From contig NZ_VTHK01000037.1 of NCBI RefSeq assembly GCF_009765355.1, forward strand, positions 26,873 through 90,872: a DNA stretch of 64,000 nucleotides, read 5' to 3'. The notes below the pieces were generated by a model. The model was not told the origin of the DNA. It did not search any database and saw only the letters and a program-made list of their open reading frames with translations. A program made the position numbers and the translations under genes. How positions within the stretch are numbered: the first letter of the stretch is position 1; every line of letters starts with the position of its first letter. Of this stretch, positions 25,654 to 41,633 are shown in pieces. The DNA comes from Amycolatopsis anabasis. GTDB taxonomy: Bacteria; Actinomycetota; Actinomycetes; Mycobacteriales; Pseudonocardiaceae.

Positions 25654-26820
25654 TCAGCGACCGACGAACGACACCTCGGGGAATCGGCGCGACGGACCTT
25701 CCAGGAGCGGATCCGGCCGGTTCAGCAGGTGCCGGGTGAACAACGCGGACACGTACGCGCGGTTCACCTCGAGGGAATAGCCGCCGGGGAGCGAGCCGAA
25801 GCCGAAGGCGAAGTCCTCGGGCGGCAGGCGGCGGGCGAGTTCCAGCGGATCGATGAGCGCGGTCAGGTCCGTGCAGGTCATGTGCCCGGCCCGGTCCAGC
25901 AGCAGATGCCGCCGCCAGCCGCGCAGTCCGGCCCACAGTTGCGCCCAGCCGGGCATCCCGCCGGGAATCGCCGACATCTGCCAGAGCAGGAACGGGCGAT
26001 CCAGCCCGGTCTCCACCACCCGGCCGAACTGGGACCCGTCGAGGTTGGCGCCCACGCGCACGCGCGGGTCGACGCGCATCACCTCGGCGGCGGTCGCACC
26101 GCCGAGGGAATGGCCGAACATGCCCACCCGGGACGGATCGATCCGGCCGCGCAGCTCGGAATCCGGTCCGAGGAGCTGATCGAGCACGAACACGCTGTCC
26201 TCGGTCCGGGTGTCCAGGTACCGGGGGATCTCGCCTTCCCCCGGTTCCCGGTAGGGCGTGACCCGGCCGTCCGGGAACTCCACCCCGACGGCGTCCGAGG
26301 GGTGGTCGATGGAGGCGACCACCATGCCCCGGCTGGCCAGCTCCTCGGCGAGGCCGGTCAGCGCGGTGCGGTACTGCCCGTGGCCGTGGGAGAGCAGGAC
26401 CAGTGGCCGCCCGCGCGGGCCGGGGGCGGGCGGTGCGCAGTCGACGGCGTGGCCGCGAAGCCGGGTGAACACGTCCTCCGGCAGGTCACCCAAATCGAAC
26501 TGCGCCAGATACAGCCGCGCCACCGAAAGCGGGAGGTACCCGGCCTTCGGCGCGCCGGGCAGCGGCCAGGACGGGTACCAGAGCTGGACCATGACTTCGC
26601 GCCGCCGGTCCGGGTACCACGGATCCGCCCGGTCGCGGTCGACCAGATGCAGCGCCCGCGTGCCCACCGCGTGCGGGCCGGTCGGCCTGGGCAGGTCGAC
26701 CCGCGCCGGAACACCCGTACCCGGCGCCGCCAGCGCGGGCACGCCGATCGCCGCCCCCGCCGCGGCGGCCGCCGTCCCCACCAGCACCGCGCGCCGCCCG
26801 ATCACCCCGAAGTCCCCCAT
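25654..26820 (-). CDS. Exported PAF-acetylhydrolase-like alpha/beta hydrolase
   Basis: A 388-residue hydrolase with an N-terminal export signal (GRRAVLVGTAAAAAGAAIG, possibly Tat because of the RR pair). The mature part has LVLLSHGHGQYRTAL (oxyanion), the nucleophile elbow GMFGHSLGGAT and a C-terminal RAGHMTCTD histidine, matching the platelet-activating-factor acetylhydrolase/chlorophyllase-like group. The ATG at 26820 is chosen because GGAGG lies five bases upstream; the GTG at 26826 would overlap that site. It acts outside the membrane on an ester or lipid. Confidence 0.87.
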   Translation of the reverse strand: MGDFGVIGRRAVLVGTAAAAAGAAIGVPALAAPGTGVPARVDLPRPTGPHAVGTRALHLVDRDRADPWYPDRRREVMVQLWYPSWPLPGAPKAGYLPLSVARLYLAQFDLGDLPEDVFTRLRGHAVDCAPPAPGPRGRPLVLLSHGHGQYRTALTGLAEELASRGMVVASIDHPSDAVGVEFPDGRVTPYREPGEGEIPRYLDTRTEDSVFVLDQLLGPDSELRGRIDPSRVGMFGHSLGGATAAEVMRVDPRVRVGANLDGSQFGRVVETGLDRPFLLWQMSAIPGGMPGWAQLWAGLRGWRRHLLLDRAGHMTCTDLTALIDPLELARRLPPEDFAFGFGSLPGGYSLEVNRAYVSALFTRHLLNRPDPLLEGPSRRFPEVSFVGR

Positions 26821-26898
26821 GCGCACCTCCGATTCGCGGATCTTGCCCCGATTCCACCAGAAGAGCCGCCTCGCCGCCTCCCTCGCGGGTAGGACTCC

Positions 26899-28125
26899 TC
26901 AGCGGACCGAGCGGACCGGGTGGATGAGGGCGGCGCCGACGAGGGCGCAGACTCCGGCGAGCAGGTACAGCCAGGTGTAGCCGCCGAGCAGGCCGAGGAC
27001 GCCACCGGCGACCGCGGGGGCGATCGCCTGCGGTGCGGTGTTCGCCAGGTTCACCACGCCGAGGTCCCGCGCGCGGTCGCCCGCGGACGGCAGGACCTGG
27101 GTGATCAGCGCGTTGTCCACCGCGAGGTAGACACCGTAGCCGACGCCCAGGATCGCGGCGGCCGCCAGCGTCGCGGTCCACGTCTCGCCGAGCGCGAGCA
27201 CGCCCATCGCCACCGCGACCACCACCGAGGACGCGATGACGAACGGTTTGCGCCGCCCGATCCGGTCCGACCACCGCCCGGCGAGCACGCTGGTGACCAG
27301 GATTCCCGCGGTGTACAGCAGAATGAGCACGAACACCGCGCCCGCCGGATCGGGATCGCGCACCACATCGCGCAGGTAGTACAGCAGGTACAAGGTGCCG
27401 ATCGCGTTCGCGAGCTGGATCGCGAACCGGCAGCCGAACGCCCACATCAGGTCCCGGGTCGCGAACAGCGCCCGCGCCATTCCGCGCAGCTGGGCGGAAA
27501 GCGGGGTCGCCGGGCGCGTGGGCACCGGGGTGTCCGAACGGTCCAGCACGAACGGCAGGATCAACGCGAGCAGGAGCAGGGCGAGCAGCAGGTACCCGGC
27601 GAACCGGCCGGTCACCACCTTGCTCACCAGGAACGAGCCGAGGATCAGCGCGAGCGGCGCCGGGAGCCCGACGAACGCGGACACCAGGCCCCGCTGCGGC
27701 ACCGGGACCCGGTCCGGCACCGACGCGGTCAGCGCCGCGTACATCGCGTTCGTCCCGGCCTGCACGAGCATCCACGCCAGCGCGACCCCGATGATCGCGC
27801 CCTGGAGCCCGAGCGTCACCAGGCCCGCCGCGCACACCAGCCCGCTGCCCAGGACCCACGGCCGCCGCCGCCCGAACCGGGACGTCGTGCGGTCCGACAG
27901 TGCACCGGCGATCGGGCAGACCACAATGGACACGATCGCCGCGGCCGTGGTGATCCAGCCCAGGTTGACCACCTTGGCGGCCGGATCGATCGCCTCGATC
28001 TGCAACGGCAGCAGCACCTGGATCGGGGTGAGCACCGCCAGCGACATGCCCAGGACCGCGCCGGACAGCGCGCCGATCCACCGCGGCCGGACGAAGGTCG
28101 TCGGTTCCTCGAGCGCGGTCGTCAT
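26899..28125 (-). CDS. MFS transporter, sugar/drug-type
   Basis: A 408-residue carrier with 12 helices. The loop between helices 2 and 3, GALSDRTTSRFGRRRPWVLG, and its mirror GRWSDRIGRRKPF are MFS signature A; the first resembles the GPH/SLC45-like subgroup. The ATG at 28125 overlaps the stop of the upstream esterase gene (ATGA), so it is the last gene of a three-gene operon with an acyl-CoA ligase and an esterase. It might export or import the acyl product made by those enzymes. Confidence 0.88.
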   Translation of the reverse strand: MTTALEEPTTFVRPRWIGALSGAVLGMSLAVLTPIQVLLPLQIEAIDPAAKVVNLGWITTAAAIVSIVVCPIAGALSDRTTSRFGRRRPWVLGSGLVCAAGLVTLGLQGAIIGVALAWMLVQAGTNAMYAALTASVPDRVPVPQRGLVSAFVGLPAPLALILGSFLVSKVVTGRFAGYLLLALLLLALILPFVLDRSDTPVPTRPATPLSAQLRGMARALFATRDLMWAFGCRFAIQLANAIGTLYLLYYLRDVVRDPDPAGAVFVLILLYTAGILVTSVLAGRWSDRIGRRKPFVIASSVVVAVAMGVLALGETWTATLAAAAILGVGYGVYLAVDNALITQVLPSAGDRARDLGVVNLANTAPQAIAPAVAGGVLGLLGGYTWLYLLAGVCALVGAALIHPVRSVR

Positions 28126-29351
28126 GCACAGTCCTCGGCGATGGCCACGTGCACGGTGTGCCCGCCCAGCCCGAACGGGCCGAGCCGCACGTTCATCGTC
28201 AGGCTGCCGACTCCGTCCGCCTTCAACGCCATCGTGCGGTGCTCGAACGGGCCCGCCATCCACACCCGGTACGCGCGCCCCGGCTCGTACCAGGTCGCCG
28301 TGCGCACATCGGCCATGCCCACGCCGGTCAGCGAGAACCCGGCGCGATGCGCGCTGGACAACGTGGAGAAGGCCTCCCGCATCCGTCTACTGCGGACGGT
28401 CCAGCCCGCGACGCTGTATTCCGGTTCGGCCGAGGTGTAGGAGAGCGGATTCGGTGCGGGCGGGGGATCGGCGAAGGTCTTCATCAGCGAGGGCAGGGTC
28501 ACCCGCAGATCCCGCGCCCAGTACGGCCAGTCGTGCGTGCCCCGACCGCAGTACCAGTCGTGCTCGATGCCGAGTTCGGTGAACTTCCGGTGCAGCCGCA
28601 CCGACCAGTGGCACACGATCGCCTCGATCAGGTCCAGCTTCGGATGTTTGTCCAAATCGGACGGCACACCGGTCCCGGTGCGCACGGACAGCCACATACC
28701 GCGCAGGTTGGCCGCGAGGTCCCACGGATTGTGCGCGCGCCAGCGCATCTCCCGGGTCAGCCGGCTGCCCCAGATCGCGTCCGGCGGCCCGCCGTCGCGC
28801 TGCGCCGCGATCCCGGGGATCCAGGTGTGCCGGTTGGTGTCCAGCACCCCGGAGAAACTCGCCGCCGCGGTGAACAGGTCCGGATGCCGTGCCGCGTAGG
28901 ACATCGCGCCGAACCCGCCCATCGACAGCCCGGCGAGCGCCCGCCCGCCGCGGTCGGCGATCGTGCGGAACGTCCGATCGACCCACGGGATCAGCTCGCC
29001 GACGTGGTGGCTCTCCCAGGGGGTTCTGCCGTGCGCACCGGCCTTCACCCAGTCCGAGTAGAAACCGTTGCGGGCCTCCGGCATCACCACGATCAGCGGC
29101 AGGTCCGCAGTGGACTCGGTGGCTTCGCCCTTGTCGGTCCAGGACCGGAAATCGTCGCCACCGCCGTGCAGCAGGTACAGCACGGGGTACCGGGTCGCGG
29201 GATTCGCCGCGTAGTCGGCGGGGAAGAGGATCCGGGCCATGGTGCGCTCGCCGAGGACCGGCGAGTCGAGTTCGTACTCCACCAGCCGCGGGCCGAGCAC
29301 CGTACGCGAAACCACCCGCAAGCCGGGGCTTCTCGGGGCCGGGACGCTCAC
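28122..29351 (-). CDS. Antigen-85/esterase-D-like alpha/beta hydrolase
   Basis: A 409-residue protein of the mycolyltransferase/esterase superfamily (FrmB, Ag85 type): YPVLYLLHGGGDDFRSWTD, nucleophile elbow ALAGLSMGGFGAMSYAARHP, and the late His in GTHDWPYWARDL. The last ~100 residues after the hydrolase form an extra beta-rich domain. No signal peptide is visible, unlike true Ag85. The GTG at 29351 overlaps the acyl ligase stop (GTGA). A paralogue is encoded at 40616-41509 beside the FAAL-PKS pair. Confidence 0.85.
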   Translation of the reverse strand: MSVPAPRSPGLRVVSRTVLGPRLVEYELDSPVLGERTMARILFPADYAANPATRYPVLYLLHGGGDDFRSWTDKGEATESTADLPLIVVMPEARNGFYSDWVKAGAHGRTPWESHHVGELIPWVDRTFRTIADRGGRALAGLSMGGFGAMSYAARHPDLFTAAASFSGVLDTNRHTWIPGIAAQRDGGPPDAIWGSRLTREMRWRAHNPWDLAANLRGMWLSVRTGTGVPSDLDKHPKLDLIEAIVCHWSVRLHRKFTELGIEHDWYCGRGTHDWPYWARDLRVTLPSLMKTFADPPPAPNPLSYTSAEPEYSVAGWTVRSRRMREAFSTLSSAHRAGFSLTGVGMADVRTATWYEPGRAYRVWMAGPFEHRTMALKADGVGSLTMNVRLGPFGLGGHTVHVAIAEDCA

Positions 29352-30796
29352 CGCCCGGCGCCCGTCAGCCGCTCGGCCCGCACCTGGGCGCGCCGCACCT
29401 TGCCCGCGTCGTCGCGCAGCGGGTAGTCGACGAACTCGATGGCGCGCGGCAGCTTGTAGGTCACCAGCCGCGACCGCAGGTGCTCCATAACGTCCTCTTC
29501 GGACACTCCGCTCGCCTGGACGACCGCGTGCACCCGGTTCCCGTATTCGTCGTCGGGCAACCCGACCACGCAACTGCTCAGCACCGCGGGATGTTCCTCG
29601 AGCGCCGCCTCGACTTCGGCCGGGTACACATTGGACCCGCCGACCAGGATCATGTCCGGTTTCCGGTCGGCCAGGTACAGGTAACCGTCGGCGTCCAGGC
29701 GGCCGAGGTCGCCCTGGGATTCCCAGCCACCGGGCAGGGTTTCGGCCGTTCCGCCGAGGTACTCGTAGGTCGCCGGGGCGTCTTCGCCCGCGCGCATCCA
29801 GATCTCGCCGATTTCCCCGGCGGGCACGTCGTGGTGGTCCGCGTCGAGGATCCGGATCTCGCCCGCGGCCACCCGGCCCACGCTACCCGGGTGCGCCAGC
29901 CATTCCCGCCCGCTGATCAGGCATCCGGCCTGCGCCTCGGTGCTGGCGTACAGCTCGAACACCCGGTCCGGGCCGAGCCAGTCCAGCCACGCGTGCTTGA
30001 GCCAGGGCGGGCACGGGGACGCGCCGTGCAGCACGACCTTCAGGCTGGACAGGTCCGCGGCGGCGCGTTCGGCCGCGGGCAGCCGCCACACCCGGTGCAT
30101 CATCGTGGGCACCAGGAAAACCCAGTCGACGCGGTGCCGGTCGATGCTCCGCAGCAACTCGCCCGGGTCGAACTTCGGCAGCACCACCACGTGGTTCCCG
30201 GCGAACAGCGCCGAAGCGGACAGCATGAACGGCGCGTTGTGGTAGAGCGGACCCGCGGCCAGGTGCACGCCGTCCGGAGTCATCCGGAACAGCGCGCTGT
30301 ACACGCCAAGGGTTTCCGCGGCCGCGGGCTGACCGGCCAGGATGACCTTGGGGCGCCCGGTGCTGCCGCCGGAGGTCGGCGCCTTCCACGCCGGGGCGAT
30401 CCGCGGCGGCAGGGGATCGTCGGCGGCCGCGGGCGCGAATCCGGCAGGCACGCAGGCTCGGCCTGCCAGTTCCAGTCCGACCACCAGCGCGGGGTCGGCG
30501 ACCCGCACCACGGCTGCCAGTTCGGCGGCGGGCAGCCGGAAGGACACCGGTTGCGGGGTCGCGCCCAGCTTCCACGCCGCGATCGCGGCGAGCACGAACT
30601 CGACGCCGTTGGGCAGGCCGATGGTCACCAGCCGGCCCTCGGTGACCCCGCGCGCGGCGTACTCGCGGGCCAGGGAGTTGGTGTGCCGGTCCAGTTCCCG
30701 CCGGGTCAGCGTGCGGTCGCCGCAGGTCACCGCCGGGCGGTCGGGATCGGCCTCGGCGAGCTGGGCGAGGCGGGTGGCCAGTGGTGTGGGCTGCAT
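29348..30796 (-). CDS. Acyl-CoA/acyl-AMP ligase (FadD-like)
   Basis: A 482-residue ANL-superfamily adenylating enzyme. Motif A3-like TSGGSTGRPKVILAG, the ASTEAQ A5 motif, QGDLGRLDADGYLYLADRKP and C-terminal DDAGKVRRAQVRA (catalytic Lys region) are present. It would activate a carboxylic acid as AMP ester and load CoA. The ATG at 30796 is chosen because AGGGAGGGG precedes it. It is first in an operon with the esterase and the MFS carrier, and divergent from a PucR-type regulator 127 bases away, which may control it. Confidence 0.9.
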   Translation of the reverse strand: MQPTPLATRLAQLAEADPDRPAVTCGDRTLTRRELDRHTNSLAREYAARGVTEGRLVTIGLPNGVEFVLAAIAAWKLGATPQPVSFRLPAAELAAVVRVADPALVVGLELAGRACVPAGFAPAAADDPLPPRIAPAWKAPTSGGSTGRPKVILAGQPAAAETLGVYSALFRMTPDGVHLAAGPLYHNAPFMLSASALFAGNHVVVLPKFDPGELLRSIDRHRVDWVFLVPTMMHRVWRLPAAERAAADLSSLKVVLHGASPCPPWLKHAWLDWLGPDRVFELYASTEAQAGCLISGREWLAHPGSVGRVAAGEIRILDADHHDVPAGEIGEIWMRAGEDAPATYEYLGGTAETLPGGWESQGDLGRLDADGYLYLADRKPDMILVGGSNVYPAEVEAALEEHPAVLSSCVVGLPDDEYGNRVHAVVQASGVSEEDVMEHLRSRLVTYKLPRAIEFVDYPLRDDAGKVRRAQVRAERLTGAGR

Positions 30797-30923
30797 CGGC
30801 CCCTCCCTTGCACCTCGGTGTGATTTCCCCAATGTTCACCAGCGTCGGACTTCGCCACAATGGATATCGGCACAGGCTGGACTCCCGGCCAGTTCCGAGG
30901 CGCTTTCGTTGGAGGAATCCCCA

Positions 30924-32047
30924 ATGGCGATGACGGTGGTGCAGTCCGTTTTCGACGATCTCCTCGCCCACCCCGAACGCCTCGACGCGATCGTGGCCGA
31001 CCAGGTGGCCCGGGTCCGCGCGGAGGTGCCGGAGTACCGCGGCCTGCCCGACGCCGATCAGCGCGCGGGCAACCGCAGCATCGTGGTCGCCGCCCTCGGC
31101 CAGCTGCGGGCCGGGCGGTTGCCGGACGAGGCGGAACTGCGCGAGATCAACGCGTTCGCCGCCGACCGCGCGCGGCGGGGGATCAGCATCGCCGCCGTGC
31201 TGGCCGCGTACCGGATCGCCGCGCAGGGCTTCTGGGACACCGTCGCCGGGCAGGCCCGCCGCCGCGGCGCGGACCCGGAATCGTTGCTGCACACCATGCA
31301 GCTGCTGTGGCAGTGGCTGGACCGGGTGACCGTCGCCGCGGCCACCGCCCACCGCGAGGTGGAACTGCGCAGCGCTCGCGAGGACGAGCAGCGCATCGGC
31401 GACGCCCTGCGCGCGCTGCTGGTCCAGCCGGCCGCGGGGGTCGCGGGACAGCAGCACCTGCTGCAACTCGGCCTGGCGCCGGACGGGAAGTACGGCGCGC
31501 TGCGCGGACGCCTCGCGCCGGGCGCGACCGTTTCCGCACTGCGCGAGAGCATGCCCGAGGGCGGCCTGGTCGCGGTCGTGGTGCACCAGGACGTCCTCGG
31601 GCTGCTTTCCGGGCCGATCGACGTCGACCCGGGGTTCGGCACGTTCGGCGTCGGGCCGTGGCGGGGCGTGGACGAACTGCCCGGGTCCTACCTCGCCGCG
31701 GGCCGGGCGCTCGCCGCGGCGCTGCGGCTGAGCCTGCCCGGCGCGCATTCGATGGAGACGCTGCGCCTGGCCGGGGTCGCGGCGACCGACGACGAGATGA
31801 CCCGCATCCTCACCGACCGGCTGCTGGCGCCGCTGCGCGCCAAGGGCGGGTACGGGCAGGACATCTGGCAGTCGGTGCGCCGCTACCTCGAGCACGGGAT
31901 GCGGGTGGACGAAACGGCCGCGTCGCTGCACGTCCACGCCAACACCCTGCGGCACCGGCTCGCGCACTTCACCGAACTGACCGGCGCCGATCTCCGGGAC
32001 CCGGCCGACATCGCCGAGATCTGGTGGCTCACCCGGAGTTCCCACGA

Positions 32048-32060
<13 letters not shown>
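30924..32060 (+). CDS. PucR/CdaR-type transcriptional regulator
   Basis: A 378-residue regulator with the N-terminal RsbR-like helical domain (~1-150), a middle GGDEF-like degenerate region, and the C-terminal PucR HTH_30 (~320-370: GMRVDETAASLHVHANTLRHRL). The ATG at 30924 follows GGAGGA. It is divergent from the ligase-esterase-MFS operon and overlaps the 3' end of the PKS by 13 bases. It likely controls one of these flanking operons. Confidence 0.88.
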
Positions 32061-38608
<6,548 letters not shown>

Positions 38609-38612
38609 CTCG

Positions 38613-40349
38613 CTATCCCGCCTCTCTGGTCAGGCTGCCGTCGAGGTACCGCTTGCGGGTCGCCGAGCGGGCGATCTTGCCGCTGGAGGTGCGCTGCACG
38701 GTTCCCGGCCGCACCAGCACGAAGTCCAGCAGCCGCAGGTCGTGGTGCTGCGCGACGGCGGCCCGCACGGCCCGGCCGACCTCCTCGGCGTCCCGCTGCT
38801 CTTCGGGCACGTGCTGGGAGAACTCGGCCACCACGACCGGTCCCTCGTGGCCGTCGCGTTCGATGCTGAACACCGCGAGCCGGTCCCGGCGGATGGCCGG
38901 ATGCGCCTCCTGGGCGGTCGCCTCGATGTCCTGCGGGTAGTGGTTCTTGCCGTCGATGATGATCAGATCCTTGAGGCGGCCGGTGATGAACAGGTCGCCG
39001 TCGTGGACGACCCCGAGGTCGCCGGTGCGCAGCCAGCCGGTCGCCGGGGTGTCCGCACCCGCGTTGGCCAGTTCGCCGGCGAAGGTCTCGGCCGAGCGTT
39101 CCGGCTGCCGCCAGTAACCGCTCGCCACGTTCGGGCCGTGCACCCAGATCTCACCGACCCGCCCGTCGGGCAGGGCCTCGCGCGTCTCGATGTCGGCGAT
39201 CCGCACCAGCTGGCCGACCGGGCGGCCCGCGGTGACCAGGGCGAGCGCCTTGTCGTCGTCGGCGGGCACCTCGACGGCTTCGCCCGCGCCGAGGCGTTCC
39301 CGGTCCACGGTCAGGATGCGCGGCGCGGCGTCGCCGGGGGTGGCGCTGACGAACACGGTCGCCTCGGCCAGCCCGTAGGACGGTTTGTGCGCCTCCGGCG
39401 CGAATCCGAGCGGCCCGCAGGCGGCCTGGAAACCGGCGATCGTGGTGGCGCGCACCGGTTCGCTGCCGTTGATCGCGGTGCGCACCCCGGACAGGTCGAG
39501 CGCGGCGCGGTCGGCGTCGGTCAGCTTCGCCGCGGCGTACTCGAACGCGAAGTTGGGCGCCGCCGAGATGGTGTTCGGGTAACCGCCGAGCAGGCGCAGC
39601 CAGCGCACCGGCTTGCGGGTGAAGGAGAACGGCGTGGTGAACACCGATCGGCACCCCGCGTGCACGGGCAGGCAGATGAGCTGCACCAGGCCCATGTCGT
39701 GGAAGAACGGGAGCCAGCCGACGCAGGTGCTGTGCGCGCCGACCTGGTAGGCGAGCTGGATCTGCGCCGCGTTCACCGCGACCGCGCGGTGGGTGATCAC
39801 CGCGCCCGCCGGGCTGCGGGTCGAGCCGGAGGTGTACTGCAGATAGGCGGGCTGCTCGGGGGAAAGCGGCACGTGCTGGAAGCCATCGGCCCGCGCACTG
39901 TCCACAGTGTCCACCGCGACGACGTGCTTCGGGCGCGGGACGGGCTGCCCGTCGCGCAGTTCGTGGATGCTCCCCAGGGCTTCGGTCGAGGTCAGCCAGA
40001 CCTCCGGATCGGCGTCGGCCAGCGCACCGACCAGGCGTTGCCCGTGCGCGCTCACTTCGGGCGCGAACAGCGGGACCCCGATCGTTCCCGAGTAGAGCGT
40101 GGCGAAGAAACCCACCACGTAGTCCAGGTTCTGCGGACAGAGCACGGCTACGCGTTCGCCGGGCTCGGTGAGTTCGGCGAGGGTGGCCGCCACCGCCTTC
40201 GCCCGGCGGTTCAGCTCGGCCCAGCTGATCGTGTGCTCGACCCCGTCTCGATCGGTGCCGTAGTCGATGAAGGTGAACGCCGGTCGCTCGTCCTCGGCCA
40301 GCCGCGCGAGCGAGTCGGTCAACGGCTCGTAGTCAACTCCGAAAGCCAT
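38613..40349 (-). CDS. Fatty acyl-AMP ligase (FAAL, FadD32-like)
   Basis: A 578-residue adenylating enzyme that activates fatty acids as acyl-AMP and hands them to an ACP instead of CoA. Motifs: LQYTSGSTRSPAGAVITHRA (ATP loop), WLPFFHDMGLVQ typical of FAALs, PSYGLAEATVF, GWLRTGDLGVVHDGDLFITG and C-terminal VQRTSSGKIARS. The stop lies four bases before the PKS start, so the two are coupled. The acyl chain is probably transferred to the N-terminal ACP (Ser38) of that PKS. Confidence 0.94.
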   Translation of the reverse strand: MAFGVDYEPLTDSLARLAEDERPAFTFIDYGTDRDGVEHTISWAELNRRAKAVAATLAELTEPGERVAVLCPQNLDYVVGFFATLYSGTIGVPLFAPEVSAHGQRLVGALADADPEVWLTSTEALGSIHELRDGQPVPRPKHVVAVDTVDSARADGFQHVPLSPEQPAYLQYTSGSTRSPAGAVITHRAVAVNAAQIQLAYQVGAHSTCVGWLPFFHDMGLVQLICLPVHAGCRSVFTTPFSFTRKPVRWLRLLGGYPNTISAAPNFAFEYAAAKLTDADRAALDLSGVRTAINGSEPVRATTIAGFQAACGPLGFAPEAHKPSYGLAEATVFVSATPGDAAPRILTVDRERLGAGEAVEVPADDDKALALVTAGRPVGQLVRIADIETREALPDGRVGEIWVHGPNVASGYWRQPERSAETFAGELANAGADTPATGWLRTGDLGVVHDGDLFITGRLKDLIIIDGKNHYPQDIEATAQEAHPAIRRDRLAVFSIERDGHEGPVVVAEFSQHVPEEQRDAEEVGRAVRAAVAQHHDLRLLDFVLVRPGTVQRTSSGKIARSATRKRYLDGSLTREAG

Positions 40350-40443
40350 GCCAGTACCATCCGGATTCTTCTGCAGGGTGCAGGGATTCGAGAAGATTCA
40401 GAAATGCGGTTCGTCACGTCAAAAGTGTTTACTGGCACCCCGT

Positions 40444-40463
40444 GAATTCCCTGACAGGAATTC
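40444..40463. promoter_or_regulatory. GAATTCC-N6-GGAATTC inverted repeat upstream of FAAL-PKS
   Basis: A perfect 7-base-arm dyad about 95 bases upstream of the FAAL start, in a 266-base gap (40350-40615) between the esterase and FAAL genes on the minus strand. The gap shows no gene. The dyad could be an operator for the FAAL-PKS operon. Confidence 0.35.
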
Positions 40464-40615
40464 TCGGGTGGCTGCCACTTCGCGAACCACTCGAAAGTGG
40501 GGTATGGCGGACGTTACCTCGCTGAACTTGGCAGCGGCAATAAGTCCGGCTGTGAAGCGGCACACTTGAGCGCGGTTGTGCATCCGGTGGTACGAAATCC
40601 GTCAACCGGTCGGCC

Positions 40616-41509
40616 TCAGAATGCCAAAGTGTCTTTGAGCGCGCCGACGAGAAACGGCCACGACCGCTCGAGTTCGCGTTGCCAGGAGGGCCAGTAGTGC
40701 ACGCCCGGCCCGAAACTGGTCCGCGGCGGCTCGCCGAGGGCGGCCATCCGGTCGGCCAGTTCACGGGTGGCCGGGGCCACCAGCCGCTCGATGAGCTTCT
40801 CGCCGGGGGCCCGCGCGTCGCCGGCCACCCGGGCGCCGTCCCCGGCGGCCAGGTACAGCGGAGTGCCTGCCAGGCGCTCGGCCAGGTGCACCGGATCATT
40901 GCGCTTCCAGCGGGCGCGCTGAGTCCAGCGCGGGCCCCACATGGCGTTCAGCCGCTCACCGACGCTGCGCAGGTAGTACCGCAGCAGCAAGGCGGCAAAA
41001 GGGCGGGTGACGTGCAGCATCCCGCTGTAGGACGCGGCCGCGGTGAACAGGCCGGGATGTTTGGCGGCGTAGGTGACCGCGCCGTAGCCGCCCATCGAGA
41101 CCCCGGCCACGGCCCGCACGTCGCTCGCGCCGTAGCGCCGCTCCAGCAGTTCGCGCAGCTCGGTGAGGTGGAACCGCTCCCAGTCCGGGGTCGTGCCGTG
41201 CGAGTCCGGGCGGCGCCAGGCGGTGTAGAAACCGGCGCGCCCGCCCGGGGGCAGCACGACCAGCAGATCGTCGGCGACCGCGCGCTCGACGACATCGGTA
41301 TGCGTGGTGAACCCGGTCGGATCGTCGTCGCCACCGTGCAGGAGATACAGCACCGGCCATTTCCGGCCGGGATCGACCGACCACTCCCGCGGCGTCAACA
41401 GGCGGACCACCACGGTCCGGCCGAGGGCGACCGAGCGCACTTCGATATCGACAATGTGTTGTTCGACGAATCGTTCGCCGGTTACCTCGATGTCATCGCG
41501 CAGATACAT
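40616..41509 (-). CDS. Antigen-85/esterase-D-like alpha/beta hydrolase
   Basis: A 297-residue homologue of the 28122-29351 esterase without the C-terminal extra domain: KWPVLYLLHGGDDDPTGF, nucleophile elbow AVAGVSMGGYGAVTYAAKHP, HYWPSWQRELERSWPF near the end. Ag85 proteins transfer mycolic acids made by Pks13/FadD32; here the neighbouring FAAL-PKS pair is of related logic. No signal peptide is visible, so it is probably cytosolic and may release or transfer the polyketide product (inference). Confidence 0.85.
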   Translation of the reverse strand: MYLRDDIEVTGERFVEQHIVDIEVRSVALGRTVVVRLLTPREWSVDPGRKWPVLYLLHGGDDDPTGFTTHTDVVERAVADDLLVVLPPGGRAGFYTAWRRPDSHGTTPDWERFHLTELRELLERRYGASDVRAVAGVSMGGYGAVTYAAKHPGLFTAAASYSGMLHVTRPFAALLLRYYLRSVGERLNAMWGPRWTQRARWKRNDPVHLAERLAGTPLYLAAGDGARVAGDARAPGEKLIERLVAPATRELADRMAALGEPPRTSFGPGVHYWPSWQRELERSWPFLVGALKDTLAF

Positions 41510-41633
41510 CAGCCGCCGTCCTGTTGAGTATGCTCGGTGGGAGCAATTATCGTGCTTGCGTGCCGCCGTCCGCGAAAAGTCGAACGGCTTCGCCGAGAAT
41601 TCAGTTCCCCGTCATCGGGCACAGGCAGGAATC